NCBI RefSeq assembly: GCF_000819765.1
Contig: NZ_CDBT01000020.1
Span: 182,423-244,430, forward strand
Length of the DNA stretch: 62,008 nt
Reading direction: 5' to 3'
From: Aeromonas bivalvium
GTDB taxonomy: Bacteria > Pseudomonadota > Gammaproteobacteria > Enterobacterales > Aeromonadaceae
Shown one piece after another: positions 43,802-58,329 of the stretch (position 1 is its first letter; the number at the start of each line of letters is the position of its first letter). The position numbers and the translations under genes were made by a program. The notes beneath the pieces were generated by a model. That model worked only from the letters and a program-made list of their open reading frames with translations. It was not told the origin of the DNA and made no database searches.

Positions 43802-44490
43802 AGCTTGCCAAGCAGGGAGAGGATCACCTCGGCGGAGTGTTGACCCGCCACCTCGATGAAGGCGTCGAAGGATTCCACCTGCTCCTTGCCGGCGATGTCG
43901 GACATGGCCCGCACCACCAGATAGGGGACACCGAACATGTGACACACCTGACCGATGGCGGCCCCTTCCATCTCCACCGCCAGCATCTGCGGGAAGTCGG
44001 CGCGGGCTTTGGCGATGGCGTCCGGCTTGCACATGAACTGATCGCCGGTACAGATGAGGCCGACCCTGGTCTGGTGCTTGCCATGGAGGGCGACGCACTC
44101 CTGGGCTAGGGCGATCAGCCTGTCATCACAGGGGAAGGCGGCGGGCTGCTGGGCCATCTGGCCCATCTCGTAACCGAAGGCGGTCACGTCCACATCGTGG
44201 AAGCGCATCTCGCTGGCGATGACCACGTCACCTATGTGCAAGTCCTGGGCGAAGCCGCCGGCGGAGCCCGTGTTGATGACGCAATCCGGGGAAAATTTTT
44301 CCAGCAGCAGGCTGGTGGCGACGCTGGCGGCCACCTTGCCGATGCCGGAGCGGGTCAGGACTACCTCTTTGCCCGCCAGGGTGCCGCAGTAAAACTCGCA
44401 GCCGCCGACCCTGGTGGTGGTCATGTCGCTCAGTTGGCCGCGCAGCAGGGCAACTTCCTGCTCCATGGCGCCTATGATACCTACTCTCAT
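43798..44490 (-). CDS. mtnN: 5'-methylthioadenosine/S-adenosylhomocysteine nucleosidase
   Basis: 230-aa cytosolic nucleosidase (Pfs/MtnN) that cleaves MTA and SAH, and so also provides S-ribosylhomocysteine for AI-2 synthesis. N-terminus [58 protein letters not shown], the catalytic Glu region [29 protein letters not shown] with the Asp of SDIA are all as in the family. ATG 44490 has GAGG 6 nt upstream. First gene of the mtnN-cbiB-btuF operon, behind an extended -10 promoter. Confidence 0.95.
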   Translation of the reverse strand: MRVGIIGAMEQEVALLRGQLSDMTTTRVGGCEFYCGTLAGKEVVLTRSGIGKVAASVATSLLLEKFSPDCVINTGSAGGFAQDLHIGDVVIASEMRFHDVDVTAFGYEMGQMAQQPAAFPCDDRLIALAQECVALHGKHQTRVGLICTGDQFMCKPDAIAKARADFPQMLAVEMEGAAIGQVCHMFGVPYLVVRAMSDIAGKEQVESFDAFIEVAGQHSAEVILSLLGKL

Positions 44491-44532
44491 CACAAACCTC
44501 GTCTATAGGCATAGCCCGGCTAAGTTGCGGCA

Positions 44533-44541
44533 ATCATAGCA
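44533..44541 (-). promoter_or_regulatory. Extended -10 promoter of mtnN
   Basis: TGCTATGAT on the minus strand, about 43 bp upstream of the mtnN start codon. No strong -35. Confidence 0.6.
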
Positions 44542-44590
44542 AAAAATGGTGCCAAGCCCAGCGATGAGGCGGCTCTGGCCGCGCGTCTGC

Positions 44591-44621
44591 ATAAAAAAGC
44601 GCCCCCGCAGGGGCGAGGGGG
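44591..44621 (-). terminator. Second minus-strand terminator between gltD and mtnN
   Basis: Stem CGCCCCC/GGGGGCG with 10-nt loop followed by six T on the minus strand. It lies about 120 bp beyond the gltD terminator and ends a different or read-through transcript. Confidence 0.75.
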
Positions 44622-44743
44622 CGAGCGATGGCCCCGGATGAGAGTGGGGGAGTGCCCATGTGCCTGTGGTGGGACTGCGACTGTGCTGGCGGTGGCACCC
44701 GATCCGAGCCGGGCGCACCATGGCCTTCCCAGGGGGAGCCTGC

Positions 44744-44775
44744 AAAGAAACAGCCCCGCATCTGCGGGGCTGTTT
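44744..44775 (-). terminator. Terminator after gltD
   Basis: Near-perfect stem AACAGCCCCGCA/TGCGGGGCTGTT followed on the minus strand by TTTCTTT, 25 bp after the gltD stop. Confidence 0.88.
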
Positions 44776-44798
44776 GCTGGGGACCAGGGGGAGGCGGA

Positions 44799-50683
<5,885 letters not shown>

Positions 50684-50773
50684 TGCATATCTCCCTTGCT
50701 CGGCCTTGTATCGCAAACTGCATAAATTGCGATTGGCTCTTGTGGTTCCGTCTGCCTGACGTGGCGAATCTCC

Positions 50774-50802
50774 AAACTAATGGGAATTTAGCAGCAGGTC
50801 AA
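50774..50802 (-). promoter_or_regulatory. Candidate sigma70 promoter of gltBD
   Basis: Minus-strand TTGACC (-35), 17-bp spacer, TAGTTT (-10), about 90 bp upstream of the gltB start. The -35 matches 5/6, the -10 only 3/6. Confidence 0.4.
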
Positions 50803-51284
50803 TTGGACACGTCAGATGTTTTAGCTGTTACAACCGCATAACAAAATCTGGTTGAATATCGACATTAAGGGGGTGTGTTGGTGTTTAAATCTGGGTTTGT
50901 TCATTTTTTCGGGATATTGGTGGTGAATATTGCGTCGTGGCAGTTCAGGTCGCATTCCCGTCAACCTGTAGTAATCTTACCAACCCCCTGCTGGAGCGAA
51001 TGAGTTCGATCACATTTATCCGTTTCGAGACTTGCATTTGCCTTTCTTGGATCTACCACTTTATTTGTTTTTATAAACATAAGCTTATAACCCTATTGAT
51101 AGGCTTTATTGTAAGAAAGTCGTCGCTCTGCGCGCCGACAGGGGTCATGAGAAAGTCTCGGTTGGAGATACTTATTCGTTTCGATGTGAATATTTATATG
51201 TTTTTCCACCCGCCAGACTCTTGATCCAGCTCAGCATGATGTCCAATCGAGCTTGTACAATGCCGGTTTTTGTCGGGAAACGTC
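50803..51284. other. AT-rich intergenic region gltB-yhcC
   Basis: About 480 bp between divergent genes, clearly richer in A/T than the flanks. A 95-codon frame at 50937-51224 has atypical composition and no Shine-Dalgarno, so I do not call it. No terminator or repeat of note. Confidence 0.5.
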
Positions 51285-52205
51285 ATGCAGTTACACGAGC
51301 TGGTCAATACCCTGGGTCAGGATCTCAAGCGGCGCCATGGCGAGAAGATCCACAAGCTCTCCATTCATGGCGCCTTTACCTGCCCGAACCGGGACGGCAC
51401 CCTGGGCCGCGGTGGTTGTACCTTTTGCAACGTCTCCTCCTTTGCCGACGAGTCGGCCCAGCAGCTTTCCGTGGTGGCCCAGCTGCACGCCCGCCGCGAC
51501 GAGGTGACCCGGGCACGGCGCTATCTCGCCTACTTCCAGGCCTATACCAGCACCTATGCCGAAGTGGCTTACTTGAAGCGCATGTATGAGGAGGCGCTCT
51601 CGGTGAGCGACATGGTGGGACTGTGTGTCGGCACCCGGCCCGATTGCGTACCGGATGCGGTGCTGGATCTGCTGGCGGGGTATCAGCAGCAAGGTTATGA
51701 AGTGTGGCTGGAGCTGGGGCTGCAAAGCGCCAGCGACCAGACCCTCAGGCGGATCAATCGCGGCCATGGCTATGACGCCTACGCCGATGCGGTGCGCCGC
51801 GCCCACCTGCGCGGCATCAAGGTGTGTACCCATCTCATCGTCGGACTGCCGGGGGAGTGCGCCATGGACAGCCTGGCGACCCTGCACCGGGTGGTCGATA
51901 CCGGCGTGGAGGGGATCAAGCTTCACCCCCTGCACGTGGTGGCGGGCAGCACCCTCGGCAAGGCCTGGCAGGCGGGGCGCCTCGAAGTGCCGACCCTGGA
52001 GGAGTATGTGGCGGCGGCGATCGCCATGATCCAGCACACCCCACCCGACGTGGTCTATCACCGCGTCTCGGCGTCAGCCCGGCGGCCGACCCTGCTCGCC
52101 CCCGCCTGGTGCGAGAACCGCTGGACAGCCATGAGTCTCATTGCCGCTGGGCTCGCCCGCACCGGGCCTCAAGGGAGCGCCCTGGAGCGCCCCTTCCTGC
52201 CATGA
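51285..52205 (+). CDS. yhcC: YhcC-like radical SAM protein (TIGR01212 family)
   Basis: 306-aa radical-SAM protein. The 4Fe-4S cysteines are in FTCPNRDGTLGRGGCTFCN (C-x11-C-x2-C, the TIGR01212 spacing), and the SAM domain continues with VGTRPDCVPDAVLDLL, VWLELGLQSASDQTLRRINRGH and CTHLIVGLPGE. The biochemical role is unknown. The gene is divergent from gltB, as yhcC is in E. coli, so this is conserved synteny. ATG 51285 has a modest GGGA upstream; frames starting earlier lack support. Confidence 0.87.
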   Translation: MQLHELVNTLGQDLKRRHGEKIHKLSIHGAFTCPNRDGTLGRGGCTFCNVSSFADESAQQLSVVAQLHARRDEVTRARRYLAYFQAYTSTYAEVAYLKRMYEEALSVSDMVGLCVGTRPDCVPDAVLDLLAGYQQQGYEVWLELGLQSASDQTLRRINRGHGYDAYADAVRRAHLRGIKVCTHLIVGLPGECAMDSLATLHRVVDTGVEGIKLHPLHVVAGSTLGKAWQAGRLEVPTLEEYVAAAIAMIQHTPPDVVYHRVSASARRPTLLAPAWCENRWTAMSLIAAGLARTGPQGSALERPFLP

Positions 52206-52576
52206 GCCACTCATTGATGGATTTGTCATATTTAGCAAAAGAAACAGTGAGTTATTAGATGAAAATCATACTCTGTTCTATAGTTCTCAGGGCGCTGAAC
52301 TGGTATGGTGCTTCGTTTGAAAATCGCTGCCGATCCCGCCCCGGGCGGGTGCCATATAGATGTGATGTTGTCATGGTCTCCTCGCCTCCCTGAGGTCGAT
52401 ATCTCGCTGTGGCAGCCGCTGCCATCTCCCGTTCTCGTCGGGGTGGCGGCAAATATGGTAGCGAACGAGTATTCTTTTTGGCTTATCATATGTCGGCATG
52501 GCTCCCTGGCTGATTGGCCACGTAGTGAGGGAGCCTGGACAAGCCGGGCGCCAGCCTCATCTATAAACGGGACAAT
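52206..52576. other. Intergenic region upstream of the lap transport operon
   Basis: 371 bp between co-oriented genes, somewhat AT-richer at its start. It should hold the promoter for the secretion genes, but no convincing -35/-10 pair or terminator was found. Short frames here lack coding character. Confidence 0.5.
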
Positions 52577-54721
52577 ATGCAAGCAGAAACCGACCATATC
52601 GACGAGTTGTTGGAATGCCTGGTCTTCCTGACCCGTTTCTACGGCGTGCCCAACAGCAAGGATGCCTTGACCACAGGGCTGCCCCTGGTGTCGGGCCGCC
52701 TGACCACGGCGCTGTTCAGTCGTGCCGCCGAGCGAGCCGGGCTGTCGGCGCGGGAAGTCTTGCAGCCCCTGGATCAGATCTCCTCCCTGTTGCTGCCCTG
52801 CATCTTGCTGACCCGCAATGGTGGCGCCTGCATCCTGCTGGAGTGGAACGAGGATCGCAGCCAGGCCAAGGTGATTTTTCCCCAGGCCGGTGATGCGGCC
52901 CAGTGGTTGACCATGGCCCAGCTCGGCGATGAGTATCTGGGGCGGCTCTTTTTCGTCAAGAAGCAGTTCCGTTTCGACGAGCGCTCTCCCAAGGTACTGG
53001 AGACCCGGGACGGTCACTGGTTCTGGAGCACCCTGCTGGAGTCCCGCGGCATCTATCGCGACGTGCTGGTCGCCTCCATCCTCATCAACCTGTTTGCGGT
53101 GGCCAGCCCCCTGTTCACCATGAACGTCTACGACAAGATAGTGCCCAACCTGGCGTTTGATTCCCTCTGGGTGCTGGCGGTGGGGGCCGTGGTGGTGTTC
53201 ACCTTCGATTTCGTGATGCGTCAGTTGCGCAGCTACTTCATCGATATCGCCGGCAAGAAGTCGGACGTGCTGCTGTCGGCCAAGATCTTCGCCAAGGTGA
53301 TGGGGATGCGGATGGAATCCAGACCCGCCTCCACCGGTGCCTTCGCCAAGCATCTGCAGGAGTTCGAGTCGGTCCGCGAGTTCTTCACCTCGGCCACCGT
53401 CTCGACCCTGATCGACCTGCCCTTCGCCATCCTGTTCCTGGTGGTGATCTGGCTGTTTGCCGGGGTCATGGTGGTGGTGCCCATCATCGCCATGCTGATC
53501 CTGCTGGTATACAGCTTCTATATCCAGGGCTCCCTCAAGCAGTCCATCGAGGAGGGATCACGGCTCGCCTCCCAGAAAAATGCCAACCTGGTGGAGAGCA
53601 TCGCCGGTCTCGAGACCGTCAAGATCTTCGGCGCCGAGAGCATGTTCCAGCACCGCTGGGAGCAGGCCGTCTCCCACATCTCCACCTGGGGCGTGCAGAC
53701 CCGGCGCATCACCAATTCCATGTCTTCCCTGGCCAGCTATGTCCAGCAGGTGGTCACCGTGGGTCTGGTGATCGTCGGCGTCTACCAGATTGCCGACGGC
53801 CTGGTCACCATGGGGGGCATGATCGCCGCCGTCATGCTGTCGAGCCGTGCCATCGCGCCCATGGTGCAGCTCTCCGTCCTCTCCACCCGCTACAATCAGG
53901 CCCGCTCCGCGCTGACCATTCTCGAGGGCATCATGGACACCCCGGGCGAACAGGAGGAGGGGCGCCAGTACGTGCATCACCCCGTGATAGAGGGGCGCAT
54001 CGAATTCGAGAATGTGACCTTCAAGTATCCGGGCATGGAGACCAGCACCCTGCATGGCATCAATCTCAAGATTGAGCCGGGGGAGAAGGTGGCCATCATA
54101 GGGCGCATTGGCGCGGGCAAGACCACGCTGGAGAAGCTGCTGATGGGGCTCTATCGCCCGACCGATGGGTCGGTGCGGCTCGATGGTTTCGAACTCGATC
54201 AATTGCCGCCTTCGGCCGTGCGGCGCAACATCGGCTGCGTGCCCCAGGACGTGACCCTCTTCTTTGGTTCGGTGCGAGACAACATCATGCTGGGCAATCC
54301 GCTGGTGGATGATGCCAAGGTGCTGCGTGCCGCCAAGCGGGCCGGGGTGACCAGTTTCACCAACCGGGATCCCAACGGCCTGGACAGGCAGATAGGCGAG
54401 GGGGGGCGTCAGCTCTCCGGCGGTCAGCGCCAGGCAATACTGCTGGCTCGCGCCCTGCTCAATGACCCTCCCATCCTGGTCATGGATGAGCCGACCTCCA
54501 ACATGGACAACCAGTCCGAGCAGCAGGTGAAGCAGGAGCTGGCACGGCTCGGGCCCGAGACCACCCTGATCGTCATCACCCACAAGACCCTGATGCTGGA
54601 TGTGGTCAACCGGGTGATCGTCATGGAGCAGGGCAAGATAGTGGCCGATGGGCCCAAGGCGCAGGTGTTGCAACAGCTCAAAGAGGGCAAGGTCAGGGTC
54701 CAGGAGGCATCCCATGGATAA
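52577..54721 (+). CDS. lapB: LapB-type T1SS ABC transporter (permease/ATPase)
   Basis: 714-aa type I secretion ABC exporter. Residues ~1-135 form a C39-peptidase-like domain lacking the catalytic Cys (VFLTRFYGVPNSKDALTTGLPL), so it binds rather than cuts substrate, as in LapB and HlyB. Six transmembrane helices span ~160-430. The ATPase has Walker A GRIGAGKTT near 509, signature LSGGQRQAILLARALL and Walker B ILVMDEPTSNMD. It powers export of the LapA-like adhesin encoded downstream. It overlaps the membrane-fusion gene by 8 bp. Confidence 0.92.
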   Translation: MQAETDHIDELLECLVFLTRFYGVPNSKDALTTGLPLVSGRLTTALFSRAAERAGLSAREVLQPLDQISSLLLPCILLTRNGGACILLEWNEDRSQAKVIFPQAGDAAQWLTMAQLGDEYLGRLFFVKKQFRFDERSPKVLETRDGHWFWSTLLESRGIYRDVLVASILINLFAVASPLFTMNVYDKIVPNLAFDSLWVLAVGAVVVFTFDFVMRQLRSYFIDIAGKKSDVLLSAKIFAKVMGMRMESRPASTGAFAKHLQEFESVREFFTSATVSTLIDLPFAILFLVVIWLFAGVMVVVPIIAMLILLVYSFYIQGSLKQSIEEGSRLASQKNANLVESIAGLETVKIFGAESMFQHRWEQAVSHISTWGVQTRRITNSMSSLASYVQQVVTVGLVIVGVYQIADGLVTMGGMIAAVMLSSRAIAPMVQLSVLSTRYNQARSALTILEGIMDTPGEQEEGRQYVHHPVIEGRIEFENVTFKYPGMETSTLHGINLKIEPGEKVAIIGRIGAGKTTLEKLLMGLYRPTDGSVRLDGFELDQLPPSAVRRNIGCVPQDVTLFFGSVRDNIMLGNPLVDDAKVLRAAKRAGVTSFTNRDPNGLDRQIGEGGRQLSGGQRQAILLARALLNDPPILVMDEPTSNMDNQSEQQVKQELARLGPETTLIVITHKTLMLDVVNRVIVMEQGKIVADGPKAQVLQQLKEGKVRVQEASHG

Positions 54722-56105
54722 GAAAGAGGTGCTGCCTGCCCAGGAACATCTGACCTTCGTCGATGATGGCGCCGCCGCCGTGCTGCTGAGCACGCCGACT
54801 CGGGCCAGGGTGCTGCTCTGGTGCTGTTTCATCTTCTTCATGAGCGCCCTGGTGTGGGCGGCCTGGGCCAAGCTCGACGAGGTGACGGTAGGGCAGGGCA
54901 AGGTGATCCCGTCTCGCCAGTTGCAGGTGATCCAGAACCTGGAGGGGGGGATCGTCAAGGAGATCTTCGTCAAGGAGGGGGATATTGTCGAGAAGGGGCA
55001 GCCCTTGCTGCGCATCGATGACACCCGTTTTCGCTCCGATTTTCGCGAGCGTGAGCAGGAGCTGGTCACCCTCAAGGGCGACATAGCGCGTCTGCGGGCC
55101 GAGATCCGCAGCGTGGTGGTCAAGACGGAGCCCAACATAGGCTGGCGGGAACAGGTGGTGATCGACAAGCAAGCCATCGATTTCCCGGAAGGGTTCGAGA
55201 ATGTCTTTGCCGAATATGCGGCCCGTGAGGTATCGGCGCAAAATGATCGGCTCAACAATCTCAAGAACCAGCTCTATATTCTGGGCCAGCAGATAGAGCA
55301 GAAAGAGCAGGAATTAATCGAGCTCAACGCGAAAATACGCACCATCAGTCGCAGTGTCGACCTGGCCCGTCAGGAGCTGAATATCAGCCGTCCCCTGGCA
55401 AAAGAGGGAATTGTGCCTCAGGTGGAATTGATCAAGCTCGAGCGCCAGGTCAATGACATGCAGGGGGAGCTGGAAAGCAACCGGCTCGTTATTCCCAAAT
55501 TGAATTCAGCATTGCGTGAGGCCATCTCCAAGCGCAATGATATTGCCTTGAAATTCCGGGCCGATGCCCAGACCGAGCTCAATGAAAGGCAGGGCAAGCT
55601 GGGCCAGCTCTCCGCAGGCCAGGTGGGTTTGCGGGACAGGGTGGATAGAACCAGCGTGGTCGCTCCCCTCAAGGGAACGATCAAAAAGCTGAAAATCAAT
55701 ACCTTGGGCGGGGTGGTCCAGCCAGGCATGGATCTGATGGAGATAGTGCCACTTGAGGATACACTCCTGATTGAGGCCAAAGTATCCCCCAAGGACATAG
55801 CCTTCCTGCGCCCCGGGCTGGCCGCCGTAGTGAAATTTACCGCCTATGATTTCACCATTTATGGCGGGCTTCATGGCAAGGTAGAACAAATCAGTGCAGA
55901 TTCCATTCAGGATGAGGAGGGGAATTCCTTTTATCTGGTACGGGTCAGGACGGAAAAAAGCTATCTTGGGGATGAGACCAATGCATTGCCCATCATCCCG
56001 GGGATGTTGGCCAGTGCGGATATAATCACGGGTAAAAAGAGTGTTTTGGACTATTTGCTGAAACCGATATTGCGGGCCAAACAGTCGGCATTGAGAGAAC
56101 GATAA
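54714..56105 (+). CDS. lapC: LapC-type membrane-fusion protein (HlyD family)
   Basis: 463-aa HlyD-family adaptor bridging the LapB-like exporter to the outer-membrane channel. Cytoplasmic N-terminus, one transmembrane helix (~31-52, VLLWCCFIFFMSALVWAAWA), a lipoyl half-motif (VIPSRQLQVIQNLEGGIVKEIFVKEGDIVEKGQPLLRID), a long coiled-coil hairpin (~110-300) and the returning lipoyl and beta-barrel domains (RTSVVAPLKGTIKKLKINTLGGVVQPG). ATG 54714 lies within the end of lapB and has AGGAGG upstream; earlier in-frame starts are discarded. Confidence 0.93.
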   Translation: MDKKEVLPAQEHLTFVDDGAAAVLLSTPTRARVLLWCCFIFFMSALVWAAWAKLDEVTVGQGKVIPSRQLQVIQNLEGGIVKEIFVKEGDIVEKGQPLLRIDDTRFRSDFREREQELVTLKGDIARLRAEIRSVVVKTEPNIGWREQVVIDKQAIDFPEGFENVFAEYAAREVSAQNDRLNNLKNQLYILGQQIEQKEQELIELNAKIRTISRSVDLARQELNISRPLAKEGIVPQVELIKLERQVNDMQGELESNRLVIPKLNSALREAISKRNDIALKFRADAQTELNERQGKLGQLSAGQVGLRDRVDRTSVVAPLKGTIKKLKINTLGGVVQPGMDLMEIVPLEDTLLIEAKVSPKDIAFLRPGLAAVVKFTAYDFTIYGGLHGKVEQISADSIQDEEGNSFYLVRVRTEKSYLGDETNALPIIPGMLASADIITGKKSVLDYLLKPILRAKQSALRER

Positions 56106-56141
56106 GCCAACAATCAATAAAAACATATGACTGGAGATATT

Positions 56142-57461
56142 ATGAAAAAGACGATTGTTGCCATGATTGTGAGTGGCGCTATATTCCTTCCGGGCCTGGC
56201 TCAGGCCCAATCGTTGGAGCAATCCGTTGCTCAGACGCTGGCTACCCACCCCAAGATCAAGGAAGCGTTTGATCTCTACCAGGCCCGCATGTACCAGCAT
56301 GATGGTGCCAAGGGTGGCTACTATCCCACCGTCGATCTGCGCGCAGGGGTCGGCTATGAAGAGACCGACAGCCCGACCACTCGCGTGGGCGGCCCCGGTA
56401 TCGATGACACCCTGACCCGCAAGGAGGCGGGACTGAGTCTGCGTCAGATGCTGTTCGACGGCTTCGATGTCAGCAGCAACGTGTCCCGCACCAAAGCCGA
56501 GGCCAATGCCCAGCGACTGGCCATGATCTCGGAAGCGGAGAACACGGCGCTGCGCACCGCAGAGGTCTACCTCAACATGTTGCGCCAGCAAGAGATACTG
56601 GAGCTCTCCAAGGACAACCTGGCGACCCATGAGCAGATCCGCAGCGACATCAGCAAACGGACCGACTCCGGTCTGGGTTCTACCGCGGATCAGACCCAGA
56701 TTGAAGGCCGTGTCGCCCGTGCCTACGCCAACCAGGCCGCGGCGGAGAACAACTATCGCGATGCCGAAAGCGAGTTTATCCGCGTCGTCAACGAAACCCC
56801 CAGGGATCTGGTTCAGCCGGTGCCCGATGCCAGCCTGATGCCCGCGACCATAGAGACGGCGCTCAAGACGGCGACCGAGGCCCACCCGACCCTGCTCTCC
56901 TCCCTGCAGGACATAGAGGCGGCCAAGTACCAGCATGAAGGGTCCAAGTCCGGCTTCTATCCCAACGTCGCCATCGAGGTGGATAAGAACTGGAACGAGG
57001 ACATCGATGCCATCAAGGGACGCAATGACGATCTGACCGCCATGGTGCGCATGCGTTACAACCTGTTCCGCGGCGGTTCCGATCTGGCCGAGAGCAAGGC
57101 CACCTCTGCGCTCTACTCCCAGGCGAAAGACATTCACCTCAATGCGTTCCGTCAGGTGGAGGAAGGGACTCGTCTGGCCTGGAATGCCAAACAGTCTCTG
57201 GATCAGCAGAAGATTTACCTGCAACAGCATGTGGACGCGAGCTATGACACGGTTCAGGCCTACAAGAAGCAGTTCGGACTGGGCCAGCGTACCTTGCTGG
57301 ATGTCTTGAACACGGAGAACGAACTGTTCGAGGCGCGCCGCAGCTATATCAATGCGCAATATGACTCCCTCCTGGCTGACTACCGCATCCTCAATGCGAC
57401 CGGCAGTCTGCTCAGTGCCATGCAGGTGCAGCCACCCGCCGAGTGGCAAGCCAAAAACTGA
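56142..57461 (+). CDS. lapE: TolC-family outer-membrane channel (LapE-like)
   Basis: 439-aa TolC/AggA-family protein, the outer-membrane conduit of the type I system. Signal peptide MKKTIVAMIVSGAIFLPGLAQA, then two pseudo-repeats, each with long helices and a beta segment (KGGYYPTVDLRAGVGYEE and KSGFYPNVAIEVDKNWNED). The closing YKKQFGLGQRTLLDVLNTENELFEARRSYINAQYD is a TolC-family hallmark. In LapA systems the adhesin stays plugged in this channel until LapG cuts it. ATG 56142 has CTGGAG upstream; the gap to lapC is 36 bp. Confidence 0.92.
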   Translation: MKKTIVAMIVSGAIFLPGLAQAQSLEQSVAQTLATHPKIKEAFDLYQARMYQHDGAKGGYYPTVDLRAGVGYEETDSPTTRVGGPGIDDTLTRKEAGLSLRQMLFDGFDVSSNVSRTKAEANAQRLAMISEAENTALRTAEVYLNMLRQQEILELSKDNLATHEQIRSDISKRTDSGLGSTADQTQIEGRVARAYANQAAAENNYRDAESEFIRVVNETPRDLVQPVPDASLMPATIETALKTATEAHPTLLSSLQDIEAAKYQHEGSKSGFYPNVAIEVDKNWNEDIDAIKGRNDDLTAMVRMRYNLFRGGSDLAESKATSALYSQAKDIHLNAFRQVEEGTRLAWNAKQSLDQQKIYLQQHVDASYDTVQAYKKQFGLGQRTLLDVLNTENELFEARRSYINAQYDSLLADYRILNATGSLLSAMQVQPPAEWQAKN

Positions 57462-57485
57462 TGCAATGCATTGATGTTGTGTGTG

Positions 57486-57518
57486 GGAGATGACGACAAT
57501 CCACTTGTCGTCATCTCC
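57486..57518. other. 14-bp perfect hairpin between lapE and lapG
   Basis: Arms 57486-57499 (GGAGATGACGACAA) and 57505-57518 are fully complementary around a TCCAC loop. No T-tail, so it is not a standard terminator. It probably sets 3' stability or partial termination between channel and protease genes. Confidence 0.75.
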
Positions 57519-57600
57519 GTATCAGGGTTGCAGCATGTCGCTCTCGTCTCCCGTGTTTTGTAACTCATATGGCAGTCAGCCCGTTGCGTAGGGGAAAGAT

Positions 57601-58326
57601 GTGACAGCGTGGTCAATCGGGCGTTGGCTCAGTCCCTGTTATCGCAAGGGGCGACATCTGCTCTGGTGCGGGCTTGCCCTGCTTCCTCTGCTGCTGGCGG
57701 CGAGCCAGCCGCTGACGGATGCCGATCTTGCCCTCATCAAGCGGGCCAAGGACACCTATGGTGAGCGGGCGGGCAAACGCGCCGCGAGCTGGCGTCTGCT
57801 GGCACTTGAGAGCAGGGCGGCGGCCTGGCCGGAACGTCAGAAACTGGAGCGAGTCAATCGTTTCTTCAATCAGCTGCGCTTTATCGACGACAGCAAGCTG
57901 TGGCGCAAGAAGGATTACTGGGCCACGCCCCTCGAGTTTCTGGGGGCCGCGGGGGGGGATTGCGAAGACTTCAGCATCGCCAAGTATTTTACCCTGCTGG
58001 AGCTGGGCATCGACGATGAGAAGATGCGGATGGTGTATGTCAAGGCGCTGGATTACAACCAGTTTCATATGGTTGTCGCCTACTATGAGACCCCGTCATC
58101 CGTGCCGATCATCCTGGATAACCTGATAGGGGACATACGCCCGGCGACCGAGCGTAGGGACTTGCTGCCTATCTACAGTTTCAATGGTCGTCACCTGTGG
58201 TTGATGAAGGCCCGTGGCCAGGGGGAGCTGGCCGGGCAGTCTTCACGTTTGGGATTATGGAATGATTTACGCAATCGCATGACTTCTGGGCGATTGGCTC
58301 GACCTGTGGTGAATTTGGATGATTAA
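57601..58326 (+). CDS. lapG: LapG periplasmic cysteine protease
   Basis: 241-aa bacterial transglutaminase-like cysteine proteinase of the LapG family (DUF920). After an N-terminal signal/anchor (~20-36), the catalytic triad can be placed at Cys121 (GGDCEDFS), His156 (NQFHMVV) and Asp173 (ILDNL). LapG cleaves the N-terminal di-alanine site of LapA-type adhesins, releasing them from the cell surface; calcium is needed in studied homologues. GTG 57601 has GGGGAAA upstream. It is followed after 3 bp by its inhibitor-receptor gene lapD. Confidence 0.94.
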   Translation: MTAWSIGRWLSPCYRKGRHLLWCGLALLPLLLAASQPLTDADLALIKRAKDTYGERAGKRAASWRLLALESRAAAWPERQKLERVNRFFNQLRFIDDSKLWRKKDYWATPLEFLGAAGGDCEDFSIAKYFTLLELGIDDEKMRMVYVKALDYNQFHMVVAYYETPSSVPIILDNLIGDIRPATERRDLLPIYSFNGRHLWLMKARGQGELAGQSSRLGLWNDLRNRMTSGRLARPVVNLDD

Positions 58327-58329
58327 CCT

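Larger units (their letters stand above)
44491..44798. other. Intergenic region gltD-mtnN
   Basis: 308 bp. Contains the mtnN promoter and two successive minus-strand terminators with about 120 bp of GC-rich sequence between them. No protein-coding gene seen. Confidence 0.55.

Noticed and set aside
50937..51224. 95-codon ORF in the gltB-yhcC gap
   Set aside because: No Shine-Dalgarno, AT-rich noncoding-like composition, no recognisable domain.
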